Assembly: GCA_949752795.1 (NCBI GenBank)
Contig: OX457061.1
Coordinates: 30,942,425-31,006,424 of the forward strand
Reading direction: 5' to 3'
DNA length: 64,000 bases
Source: Hyperoodon ampullatus
Lineage: Eukaryota > Chordata > Mammalia > Artiodactyla > Ziphiidae
In this document: positions 24,545-35,178 of the stretch, piece by piece
Numbering within the stretch: position 1 is the first letter of the stretch
How the letters are laid out: the number at the start of each line of letters is the position of its first letter
The notes under the pieces: generated by a model
Databases searched by the model: none
Seen by the model: the letters and a program-made list of their open reading frames with translations, nothing else
Told to the model about the DNA's origin: nothing
Translations under genes and position numbers: made by a program

Positions 24545-25015
24545 TACACACTTACCACCCATTTATTAATTCAACAAATAAGAATGAAGCTCTTTTCTTA
24601 TTCCAGGCACTATTTTAGGCACTGAGCATATAGTGATGAATTAAACAGTTAAATATCTCTGCCTTCTGGGAGCTAATACTCTACCATGGAGAAAGGTAAT
24701 AAACAGATAAATAAGTAAAATATACATTGTCTTATTGAGTGTAAGTTCTGAGGAGAAACAAGGCAAGAAAGATGGATAAGGTGCATCAGAGTAGAGAGAT
24801 AGCACTTTAGATAGGGTGGTCAGGGAAGGCTTCTTTGAGAAGGTGGCTTTTAAGTGAAGGCTTGAAGCAAGTGGAGGAGCTAACAATAGCCATGCTGCTA
24901 TCTGAGGAAAGAACATTCCAGGCAGACAGAGGTGCAAAGGCCTCATGTGAGAGTGTGCCGGGCTGTTTGAGGACAGACTGGAGACCCGGGGGGAGTGAGG
25001 TCAGGGAGGTATTTA
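24545..25015 (-). mobile_element. LINE-2 3' fragment
   Basis: Antisense L2: ttattaattcaacaaataag start, tagatagggtggtcagggaa and aacattccaggcagacagag in the middle. With the preceding sense copy it makes a tail-to-tail L2 pair. Confidence 0.7.
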
Positions 25016-25049
25016 TTCTCTGAATATCAATTGCTGCCTCAATCCAATC

Positions 25050-26260
25050 CCTGGGCTTCCTCCATAGTTTTAAGTTTTTCCCAGCTCTCAATGCTATGAG
25101 TTTCCCAGGAAGGACTCTGAAAATTTCTCTTCTTAGCAGTGACCTGTGAATCAAGGGCCGTGGCGGTGCTGGCGTAGAAACCTGCCGTGCTGGTGAGGGT
25201 TCAATTGCTTCTTTGGAGGTTGGTGAGGTGCATGCTTAGGCATTGCTTTCACAAGAACTACCTCTTTCTCATGACGGTTTCACCATTTTCTCATTGGAAC
25301 TGGGGGGGCAGTGGGAAAGTGGGAGACCACTGTCATCAGCCTCATGTGTTGGGCCCCCCACAGTTCACCTCAGTCCCTTTCTGTTCTCTAGTCTGTCTTC
25401 GTGGAGTCCCGGGGGCTTTATAAAAATTGTACAACTCTGTCAGCCGCTATCGGGAGCTACAAATTTGAAGTCCAATGGCTGCTCTCAGCTTGTTTCTCTC
25501 TCTCCCCTTAGCTTTGTCCCAGCAAAGTTGTAGTTAATTATGTGTTGCACTTAGTTGTGTTGGGTTAGGTTGGGTTTCACCGACATTAGTGTGCTGGCCC
25601 CGTAGCGCTATTCTTGTATAACACAGCTCTTCGTGGGGTAATTGGGTCCCACCCCGGCTGGGATGACTGGATTTGCCGTGCTGGCACCCCGCACAGGAAG
25701 TAAGAAGCCTCCTCTGGGCGGAATTCCTCTGTGAGTGAAGTACAGACCCGGGGTTCTCTGCAGTCTATATTTAGCAGTAGCAGAAGCCTCTGCTAGGCTG
25801 TCGTGTTTTCCTTTTGGTGTGACTCACTAATGGTAGCATACTCTGTGGAAAGGGGCTATAAATTGTAAATTGATATGAGGTAATAATTGGGAAAATGATC
25901 AGACTCCATTTTTATTCCCCTCTGGGGAAAACACGTGTCAGGAATCACTAAAGCAGAAGGCGGCGGAGGGATTTTTCAGCCGGCTTTCCAGTTTTAGTGC
26001 TGCAGGGCTTCCATCCTGATTAGAGAGGAGAGAAGCCAAATTTGGCAGGAGGCGGCCAGCAGACCCAGTATCTGCTTGCCACCTTTTGCTCCAAAAAGCC
26101 TTGCTGCAGAGAGTTGCCATGGCAGCGAGAGGCAATTTAATGGCAAAGGCTCATCTCTGGGGCAGCGCGCTGCTGGTACTGTAGCCTTCCCCTCTCTGGC
26201 CTTCAACCCAAGAGGCTGGTTATACTAGGGCATCACTGTGTCGTGGCCATTTGAAAGCAA
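25050..26260. promoter_or_regulatory. Repeat-poor, GC-richer intronic block; candidate regulatory element
   Basis: About 1.2 kb in which I recognise no transposon, in an intron otherwise filled with them. Base composition is visibly less AT-rich than its neighbours. It has individual matches to known factor motifs: a MEF2-type site ctatatttag at 25765-25774, an AP-1 site tgactca at 25820-25826 and a CACGTG E-box at 25932-25937. Such short motifs occur by chance, so function is inference. It is not a recognisable coding exon. Confidence 0.35.
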
Positions 26261-26389
26261 GTTGTCTAATGGAGTAGAATTGAAAGATGCTCCCAAGTCT
26301 AGGGATGGCTGTTTCTTCCAGCGCCTGCCTCTCCTTGGTGCATAGCCCTTTGATGTCCCATCCTGTAGTCCACTTTCTCAAGTTATTTG

Positions 26390-26620
26390 CAATTCCTTAA
26401 ATATGCTCTTTCATGCTTCTGTGCTTTTCCATATGCAGTTTCTTCTGCCTAGAATGCTCCCTTCCCCATCTGTCTGGAAAATTCCTACTCACTTTCAAAA
26501 TGTGGCTTAGCTACTGCCTCCTGCTCTGTAATGCTTCCTCTAACCCCATATCCTCTGCGGAATTACACTGTTTCCTCTGCCATCCAAACCCTGCCGCATA
26601 TCACGTGATTTTGAGACGAC
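26390..26620 (+). mobile_element. LINE-2 fragment, 5' half of split copy
   Basis: L2 landmarks tctgcctagaatgctccc and ctaccgcctc-like clusters are visible. The 3' end of the same copy appears at about 27285-27365 (agtaaacacttataatatttg), after an inserted composite SINE. Confidence 0.6.
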
Positions 26621-26699
26621 TCTGTAGTTTTCTTTTCTTCTCTAGTTACTTACATTCAAGAATTGTTTTTTGGGGTTTTTTTTGTGTGTGTGAATTTTA

Positions 26700-27277
26700 A
26701 AAAAAATTTTATTTGTTTATTTATTTTTTGGCTGCATTGGGTCTTCCGGGCTGAGCGCAGGCTTTCTCTAGTTGCAGCGAGTGGGGGCTACTCTTCGTTA
26801 CGGTGTGCCGGCTTCTTGTTGAGGTGGCTTCTCTTGTTGTGGAGCACAGGCTCTAGGTGCGCGGGCTTCAGTAGTTGTGGCGCGGGGACTCAGTAGTTGC
26901 GATACACGGTCTCTAGAGCACAGGCTCAGTAGTTCCGGCACCGGACCTAGTTGCTCCGCGGCATGTGGGATCTTCCCATACCAGGGGTTGACCCTGTGTC
27001 CCCTGCATTGGCAGGCAGATTCTTTTTTTTTTTTTTTTTTTTGCGGTACGTGGGCCTCTCTCACTGTTGTGGCCTCTCCTGCTGCGGAGCACAGGCTCCG
27101 GACGTGCAGGCCCAGCGGCCATGGCTCCCCGGCCCAGCCGCTCCGCGGCATGTGGGACCCTCCCGGATTGGGGCACGAACCCGCGTCCCCTGCATCGGCA
27201 GGCGGACTCTCAACCACTGCGCCACCAGGGAAGCCCGGCAGGCAGATTCTTAACCACTGCGCCACCAGGGAAGTCCC
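26700..27277 (-). mobile_element. CHR-type SINE, long form, interrupted
   Basis: This is an antisense long-form copy, ggctgcattgggtcttc to ccagggaagtccc, split by a younger short-form SINE at 27025-27236. It in turn interrupts an L2 fragment (26390-26620 continuing at 27285-27365). The layering gives the order L2, then long-form CHR, then short-form CHR. Confidence 0.88.
27025..27236 (-). mobile_element. CHR-type SINE, short form, nested in long form
   Basis: This antisense copy has a long T-run at its left and gggaagccc at its right. The perfect 15-bp duplication ggcaggcagattctt (27010-27024 and 27237-27251) is a segment of the host SINE itself, proving insertion into it. Confidence 0.92.
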
Positions 27278-27284
27278 TGTTTTT

Positions 27285-27365
27285 TTGTGAATTTCATATC
27301 CCCAGGACCTAGCCCAGGAGTGGGCACGTAGTAAACACTTATAATATTTGTTGAATGAATGAAGT
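27285..27365 (+). mobile_element. LINE-2 fragment, 3' half of split copy
   Basis: The sequence ccccaggacctagccc through tttgttgaatgaatgaag is the standard L2 terminus. It is separated from the upstream half by the nested CHR SINEs. Confidence 0.65.
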
Positions 27366-29184
27366 ATTTTCATATCAACCTATTTAATCCTTGTCATGGG
27401 GGTGTTGCATACCACGTAGCGGACAGCACTGTCATGTCCAAGTAGGGGTTCATCTGTTCTGGGATTCCAGAGGATTGACCCATCTTAATTCACTGATTTG
27501 ATTGCTCTGTAACTCATTTTCCATTGCATTTATTCTCACTTTCCAATTTGAATTCGAATAGCAGTGGTGGAAAGAGCAACCCTTGGGAGTCGGTCTCCCC
27601 AGGGCTTGTGTCTGTGTAGCCTTTGGTTAGTTGCCCAGCTTGTAAGTCTCAGTTCTCTCTTGTTGAATTAGGACGTGTGAGGACAGCGCCAACATGCTTT
27701 GTGGCCCAAAGTAAGTTCTTGGTAAATCTTACTGTTTTTACCTTGCCCTATCTTCCATGAGGAAAGTGACAGCAAAATAGAAGTTTAAACTAGGTTTGAA
27801 CCTTCCCTGGCACCTTTATCTGCATCAGATTGTTCACTGTTCATCTTTTTGGCTCTGAGCATGGCTTTGAAAGTCACCCCTTCCTGTGCCTCTTGTCACT
27901 TTTCTTGAGCCTCCCTGTGTTAGTGCCCCTCCCTTTGCCTCACAGCCCTGTTTTCATCTTTGGTGCATCTGTCCCCTTGAGTTCACTGTGTAGATAGATA
28001 TTTCACTTAGATATCTCTCCTTTCCTCCCCTTTTGGGGATACCTTGCTATTGCATTTCAAGAATTTCAGTTTTAAATGAATTCATCTTTTTCCCTCCTTT
28101 GATAATTCTCGTAATATATATATATTTCAACTGTAATATATATTTATATTCGACCGTAATATATATTTATCTGTCTTAACTGCTGTCCTCTCTAATGTTT
28201 GCATTACAGTTTGGTTTGAACATTTTTCTCCCTTCCCCTAACTTTTAAGTTCAAAGCTCGCTTCGGCTGCTTTACAATTCTCTTTGCAAATGTGTTCTTC
28301 TCAGGATCATGCTGTGTGCGTGTTGTATAGGCCAGTGCCTGCAGGTGTCTGGGCTGTTTCATTTGTCGAGTATTTTTCTCTCGGTGCTTCTCTTCTCTCA
28401 TTCCCACTTTTGCTATTTTAGTCATTCTAGTTCCTCTAAAGAATGGGAAGCTTATATCAAGCTGTTTTTAAGTTATTACTGGGTCTAGTAAAAGAGTCAC
28501 TGAGGATAGCAATGAAACTTTGCTTTTAACTTAGGTTTATAAATTATCTGTGACAGTGGTTCTCCTCCCTGAAAGGATGGGGCATAGGAGCCAAGGCGTG
28601 TAATTAGAGTTGCCTAAGATGCTTTCTCAAAATTCATATGCCCCATCCCTTTCCCATCCATTTGCCTGGTGGCAGGGCAGAAGTAGGATGTTATAAGAAA
28701 TCTTTCTAGAATATTTTATAGCTTTTTACCCAGTATCTCTTGCCTCCTCTCAGTTAAAAAACACGCATCTGTTGATTTGTTATTAAAATCTGCCAATGCC
28801 ATGATTATTTGAGAGTTGGTTATTTGTTTCATTTCAAAAAAATTAAATTGCCACATAAAGTTCATTTTGTTTGAAGTGAAAACTGAAACTAATCTAAGGA
28901 TTTATTTACTAGGCTAAGGGCATTTTCAAATCAAAAGGCAAGAAAGTGCAGTTTTAATGAATCCTAAATTTGTCTGTTTAATAGAAGCACTTTTCCTACT
29001 CTGTAAATATTCAGTTAAATACCAATTAGTTAAAATATAATTACTTATAGACATGTTGCTATGGGTTGGATGAACTTCAGAATGCTGGAAACAATATTCA
29101 GAGTTAATGTAGAACAGTTAAAATTATTAATTGTATTTGTGGGAAATATTTTAAGGATAGAGCAGATTGGAAATAGAGTGAAAC

Positions 29185-29615
29185 TCAGTATCAGAAGGAC
29201 TAGGTTTGATTTCGTAACTCTGACACCTACGCACTAGCTCTCTTGGGCCATGTAGTTAGTCCCTACTACAAAACTGAGTTCAGGGCTTCCCTAGGCACAG
29301 TGGTTGCGAGTCCACCTGCCGATGTAGGGGACGCGGGTTCGTGTCCCGGTCCGGGAAGATCCCACATGCCACGGAGCGGCTGGTCCCGTGAGCCATGGCC
29401 ACTGAGCCTGTGCATCTGGAGCCTGTGCTCCGCAATGGGAGAGGCCACAACAGTGAGAGGCCCGTGTACCGCAAAAAAAACAAACAAACTGAGTTCATCT
29501 CTGTTTTGTCCTCTGTGGAAGGTTAAGACCTCCATCTCATAAAGTTGTGAGGATCAAATAAAGTCATTAGCGTGACAGATCCCAGCACCCAGACATTCAG
29601 TAAATGTTGATAGAA
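29185..29615 (+). mobile_element. MIR split by a CHR SINE
   Basis: The left part is 29185-29282 (gactaggtttgatttcg, cttgggccatgtag). The right part is 29498-29615 (aagttgtgaggatcaaataa, cattcagtaaatgttg). The insertion is the SINE at 29283-29485. Confidence 0.6.
29283..29485 (+). mobile_element. CHR-type SINE, short form, with 5' micro-deletion
   Basis: This sense copy reads gggcttccctaggcacag, lacking a few bases of the usual ccctggtggcgcag box-A-like segment. The target-site duplication aaactgagttca is at 29271-29282 and 29486-29497. It splits a MIR-like element. Confidence 0.9.
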
Positions 29616-30149
29616 TCTAAATCTAAGGCCTACAAATTATTTTAAACATTGTGTGTGTCCACATGTGTTACGGGTATATGCATTTGAATATGGGAAATGT
29701 GTAGGGAATTAAGTTTATTGCGTTCTTAGACTGTGGAGTTGGGTGACTTTTGAGTTTAATGACGTGTATGTATATGAGTGTAATTCCTGAGGATACCATT
29801 TAAAGTTATTTTTGTAGTTCTATTGAAGCAGATTCTTCTGAACCATATACACAGGGTAAAAAAATGTGCAATGTTTTACAGTATTATAGTCATTGTAGAA
29901 TTCTTCTTTCCCTCTTAATATTGTTTGCCTTGTGCTAGATCAGTTCTGGAGACCTGCTTAGTTCTTATCAAGGCTAATGCCCTAAGAGTCATGACTACAC
30001 CTACACAGATTTTTCCTCCAAATGAAAGCTAAATACTAATATTGTAGTCCTGTTTTATGTCCATATCAGAAGGTGTTGAATTTAGTGCCTTACTATGAAA
30101 TGTAAATTTTGTGAAAGGCAAGTCAGTTTCTTAATGATATGAACCACTG

Positions 30150-30265
30150 AGTATATACTGCCTGTTAGATGCTTTATGTACATTGTCAATAGCATTACAA
30201 CAAATAAAGTAGGTGGTATGCAGTTTTACAGGTAAGGAAACTGAGGCTCAGAAGGATAAATATAG
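30150..30265 (+). mobile_element. MIR fragment
   Basis: The sequence ttttacaggtaaggaaactg followed by aggctcagaagg is the MIR core. A further MIR-like 3' part lies at 30465-30570 (cataaagtaagtactcagta-type). Confidence 0.6.
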
Positions 30266-31560
30266 CTATCTGCAAGGTCCTGGAAACCTCTGGCTTTCTC
30301 TCCTTTTCTCTCCTTTTCCCAAGCATGTTTTTTGTTTTTTTTAAACTGTCAGGAGGTTCTCCAGATATTTCTTAAGGCATTGCTCATCACAGTTAACTCC
30401 TGTACCCCACCCCAGTTCTGCTGTCCACACCCTTCCCACCCCAAGCACATACCTAGAAACACACAACAGGATTGTTGTGAGGATAAAGGAGTTAATATGT
30501 ATAAAGGGTTTAATACAGTGTCTGGTACATAGTAAGTACTCAGTAAATGTTGGCTACCATTTTCATTGTTAATAGGATTATTATTAGTGGTGGTGGTAGT
30601 AAATGATTCAGTGGTTCTAGGACACCTTCCTCAAAGACGAGCATGTTCCCTGCCTAGTGGCTGGCTTGAGCAGTTCATTACACAAGGTCCCAGGCATGAG
30701 CATGCCCAGTAAGATGCATAGGATAGATGGAGGGAGAGTTAGTAAGGGAATGATTGTTTCCACACAAAGGGTGCCAGAAAGTTTTCTCTGTGCCCTAGAT
30801 CCTTTGTTATCAGTGAATCCACTTCCAAACCACATCTTCCTGCCTGACTTCTTTCCTTTCCTTTTATCTGCGTAGAACATTAATGGTATTGGAGTCACTA
30901 ACAGAGTTACAAAAAATTCATTTTTTTTAGTTTGGTGGTTTGTAGCTTATACTTGGCCTGCATGCTGGATTCCTCATCCCCAGCTCCATTGAAGTATTCA
31001 GTGGTTACTCCACCTGCAAAGGCCTTCCTGGTCTGTCGTAGCCACCACTCCCAACTTTTTTTTTTCTGTTTAATTTTTTCCCTGATATCCCTTTATATGA
31101 TCCATCTGAGCACATATATTGACTTTATCTTTTTGCTTTTCAGTTTTCTCACCTAATTCTTGTATTCAGTTATATTTCCTGATTTGAATCATATTTTGTA
31201 AAGCAACAGAGTTTAACAGTGTGAGAAAGGTATTGGAAGATACATTATTTTATAAAACTTTCCATGGACCCAGTAGAGTAGAACCCAGGGCTGGAGGTTC
31301 TTTAACTCTTATCTTGGGAGAAAGTATCCCTACTTGTACTCTCTCCCTGGATCAATAATATTAGACTTTGTTTATCTCAGTTAAGAGTGTTTGGCTCTTA
31401 CCTTCTCTTTGGACAAATGATAACATCTGCAATCTTTGTCATCTCTTCTACCTTATAACATTTAAAAAAAGTTTTAGTGTAATTTCTAATTAATTTTCTC
31501 TTTCCTAAAATATAAATATACAGGAAACCAAAGGATAAGTTAGGATTTGGGGAGTATTTT

Positions 31561-31907
31561 TTTTAAATTTTATTTATTTATTTTTGGCTGCGTTGGATCT
31601 TCGTTGCTGTGCGTGGGCTTTCTCTAGTTGTGGTGAGCGGGGGCTACTCTTCGTTGCGGTGCACGGGCTTCTCACTGCAGTGGCTTCTCTTGTTGCGGAG
31701 CACAGGCTCTAGGCAGGCAGGCTTCAGTAGTTGTGGTGTGTGGGCTCAGTGGTTGTGGCTCGTGGGCTCTAGAGCGCAGGCTCAGTAGTTGTGGCACACG
31801 GGCTTAGTTGCTCTGCAGCATGTGGGATCTTCCCGGACCAGGGATCGAACCCGTGTCCCCTGCATTGGCAGGCAGATTCTTAACCACGGCGCCACCAGGG
31901 AAGCCCC
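31561..31907 (-). mobile_element. CHR-type SINE, long form
   Basis: This antisense copy runs from ttttatttatttatttttggc to ccagggaagcccc. The perfect duplication ttggggagtatttt lies at 31547-31560 and 31908-31921. It retains the box-B-like segment (ccagggatcgaaccc on +). Confidence 0.9.
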
Positions 31908-32024
31908 TTGGGGAGTATTTTGTTTATATGAAATGGACATTTTTAGGAAACAACATTTATTATTATAGTCATCTCAACTCAAAAGTAATTGGCACTCATT
32001 CTAGAAAATAAGAATTCTTTTTTT

Positions 32025-32348
32025 TTTAACATCTTTATTGGAGTATAATTGCTTTACAGTGTTGTGTTAGTTTCTGCTGTATAACAAAATGAATCAGCTA
32101 TATGCATACGTATATCCCCATATCCCCTCCCTCTTGCATCTCCCTCCCACCCTCCTTATCCCACTCTCTAGGTGGTCGCAAAGCACGGAGCTGATCTCCC
32201 TGTGCTATGCAGCTGCTTCCCACTAGCTATCTATTTTACATTTGGTACTGTATATGTGTCAATGCTACTCTCTCACTTCGTCCCAGCTTACCCTTCCCGC
32301 TCCCTGTGTCCTCAAGTCCATTCTCTACGTCTGTGTCTTTATTCCTGT
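32025..32348 (-). mobile_element. LINE-1 3' UTR fragment
   Basis: An antisense piece starting with the tail and acatctttattggagtataa, then a CT-rich 3' UTR. The same 3' UTR type occurs at 34912-35178. It contains only 3' UTR. Confidence 0.8.
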
Positions 32349-32675
32349 CCTGCCCCTAAAAGTAGAAGAAAAAAATTAAAATCACTTTATTCTAATATCC
32401 AGAGATGACTGTAGTTGAACTGGTGGTGTATTTTCCTCTAGTCTATATTCAACTTTATATATTAAATTTTATCTAATTTTATAATGCATTTGTATAATTA
32501 TATATTCATTATCTCAAGTTTATATGTCCTTTTTTCAGTTTTTTTTTTTTGCTAACACCAGAACGTTCAGATGAATCAATGAAACAAAATAGAGAACATA
32601 AACCCACATCCTCTAGTGTAGAAGAGTGACAACATGCTATGAACAGGAAATAATATTTTAAAAGCAGCACTAGGA

Positions 32676-32864
32676 GGCTTCCCTGGTGGCGCAGTGGTTG
32701 AGAGTCCGCCTGCCGATGCAGGGGACATGGGTTCGTGCCCCGGTCCGGGAAGATCCCACATGCCGCGGAGTGGCTGGGTCCATGAGCCATGGCCACTGAG
32801 CCTGCGTGTCTGGAGCCTGTGCTCCGCAACGGGAGAAGCCACAACAGTGAGAGGCCCGCGTACC

Positions 32865-32895
<31 letters not shown>

Positions 32896-32905
32896 CAGAA
32901 AAAAA
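32676..32905 (+). mobile_element. CHR-type SINE, short form
   Basis: This sense copy starts ggcttccctggtggcgcag and ends in a roughly 29-base A-run followed by mixed A-rich sequence. The duplication cagcactagga is at 32665-32675 and 32906-32916. Confidence 0.9.
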
Positions 32906-33328
32906 CAGCACTAGGATAATTGGTTAATTACTTAGAAAATTAAAGTGACATCTTTTCTCTCTTTTCTGTACACCAAATTGTATCTATGAAACGTTCGATA
33001 TGAGAATGGGGAGCTACTTTTTGAAGCATAAAAAAGTAGTGAACTAATTACAAAAATAAAACAGAAAAGATTTGATGACAAAAATAGAAAACTATTTCAA
33101 AGTGACAGTTGGCAAATCATGAAAATACTTGTATCAGCCTTAACATAAATTTAATACCCTTAATATACAAAGTTTTTATGATTCAGTGAGTAGCAGAATA
33201 CCTCAATTTTAAAAACAAGCAAAAGATACAAAAAATTTTGAAAAGACAAATGAACAATATATGAAGTAATGTTCAAGCTCATCAAAAATGCAACTAAAAC
33301 AGTAAGATATTTTTTACCCATTAAATTT

Positions 33329-33450
33329 GTTTTTTTTGGGGGGGGGCTGCTGCATACCTTGTGGGATCTTAGTTCCTCGACCAGGGATTGAACCTGGGCT
33401 CTCAGCAGTGAAAGTACGGTGTCCTAACCACTGGACTACCAGGGAATTCC
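33329..33450 (-). mobile_element. CHR-related tRNA SINE fragment
   Basis: This antisense copy is about 120 bp, gggggggctgctgcatacc to actaccagggaattccc, with a short T-run at its left. It lies directly against the 3' tail of the large antisense L1. Confidence 0.8.
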
Positions 33451-34266
33451 CTTTTTTTTCTTTTCTTAATTGAAGTGTAATTGACATACAACATGATGTT
33501 AATTCCAGGTGCACAGCATAGTGACTTGATATTTCTATATATTACAAAATGAACACCATGATAAGTAGTTACCATCTATCACCTGTACAAAGATATTACA
33601 ATAATATTAACTCTGTTCCCCATGCTGTATGTTTTGTTCCTGTGACTCATTTATTTTGTAACTGCAAGTTTGTACCTTTTAATCTCCCTCACCTATCTCA
33701 CCCATCCCCCACCTCCCCCAGCCCCTCTGGAAAGCACCTGTTTGTTCCCTGTATCTATGAGTCTGTTTCTATTTTGTCAGGTTTGTTCAGTTGTTTTGTT
33801 TCTTAGATTCCACATATGGAATCATATGTGTATTTGTCTTTCACTCTCTGACTTATTTCACTTAGCATAATACTCTCTAGGTCCATCTATGTTGTCACAG
33901 CTGGCAAGATTTCATTCTTTTTTTATGGTTGAGTAATATTCCATTATACATACATGTGTATAACACCTCTCCTTTATCCATTTATCCATCAATGGGCACT
34001 TAGGTTGCTTCCATATCTTGGCTATTGTGAATAATGCTGCAAATGAACATAGGGGTGCATATACCTTTTCGAATTAAGCGTTTTATTAGTTTTCTTTGGA
34101 AAAATACCCAGAAGTGGAATTGCAGGATCATATGGTAGTTCTATTTTTAATTTTTTTAGGAACATCAGTACTATTTTCCATTGTGGCTGTACCAATTTAT
34201 ATTCCCAGTAACTGTACACGAGGGTTCCCTTCTCCACATCCTCGCCAACACTTGCTACTTGTTGTC

Positions 34267-34480
34267 TTTTTTTTTTTTTTTTTTTTTTGCGGTACTCAGG
34301 CCTCTCACTGTTGTGGCCTCTCCCATTGCGGAGCACAGGCTCCGGATGCGCAGGCTCAGCGACCATGGCTCATGGGCCCAGCCGCTCCGCGGCATGTGGG
34401 ATCTTCCCGGACCGGGGCACGAACCCGTGTCCCCTGCATCGGCAGGCGGACTCTCAACCACTGCGCCACCAGGGAAGCCC
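34267..34480 (-). mobile_element. CHR-type SINE, short form, nested in L1
   Basis: This antisense copy has a T-run at 34267-34288 and right end agggaagccc. The duplication tacttgttgtc is at 34256-34266 and 34481-34491. It lies inside the ORF2 C-terminal part of the antisense L1 at 33460-39418. Confidence 0.92.
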
Positions 34481-34911
34481 TACTTGTTGTCATTTTGAGG
34501 ATAGTAGCCATTTTGACAGGTGTGAGGTGATATCTTATGGTTTTGGTTTGCATTTCACTGATGATTAGTGATGTTGAGCATCTTTTCATATCTCTGTTGG
34601 CCATCTGTATGTCTTCTTGGGAAATTGTCTGTTCAGGTCCTCTTCCTATTTTTTAATTGGGTTGTTTGTTTTTCTGATGTTGAGTTATATGAGTTTTTTG
34701 TATATTTTGGATATTAACCCGTTATTGGACATATCATTTGCAAATATCTTCTACCATTCAGTAGGCAGCCTTTTCATTTTTTTGATAGCTCCTTTGCCGT
34801 GTAAAAGCTTTTTAGTTTGATGTAGTCCCATTTGTTTATTTTTGCTTTTGTTTCCCTTGCTTGAGGAGACAGATCCAAAAAATTTGCTAAGACCAATGTC
34901 TAATAGCATTT

Positions 34912-35178
34912 TATTAACATCTTTATTGGAGTATAATTGCTTTACGATGGTGTGTTAGTTTCTGCTTTATAACAAAGTGAATCAGTTACACATATACATA
35001 TGTTCCCATATCTCTTCCCTCTTGCATCTCCTTCCCTCCCACCCTCCCTATCCCACCCCTCTAGGTGGTCACAAAGCACCGAGCTGATCTCCCTGTGCTA
35101 TGCGGCTGCTTCCCACTAGCTATCTGTTTTACGTTTGGTAGTGTATATATGTCCATGCCACTCTCTCACTTTACCTGT
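34912..35178 (-). mobile_element. LINE-1 3' UTR fragment nested in older L1
   Basis: The sequence acatctttattggagtataa and the following CT-rich 3' UTR interrupt ORF2 sequence of the larger L1, which resumes at about 35179. It closely resembles 32025-32300, so it is the same, younger L1 subfamily. Confidence 0.8.

Noticed and set aside
26798..27373. 191-codon minus-strand open frame
   Set aside because: It spans two nested CHR SINEs. There is no independent protein signal.
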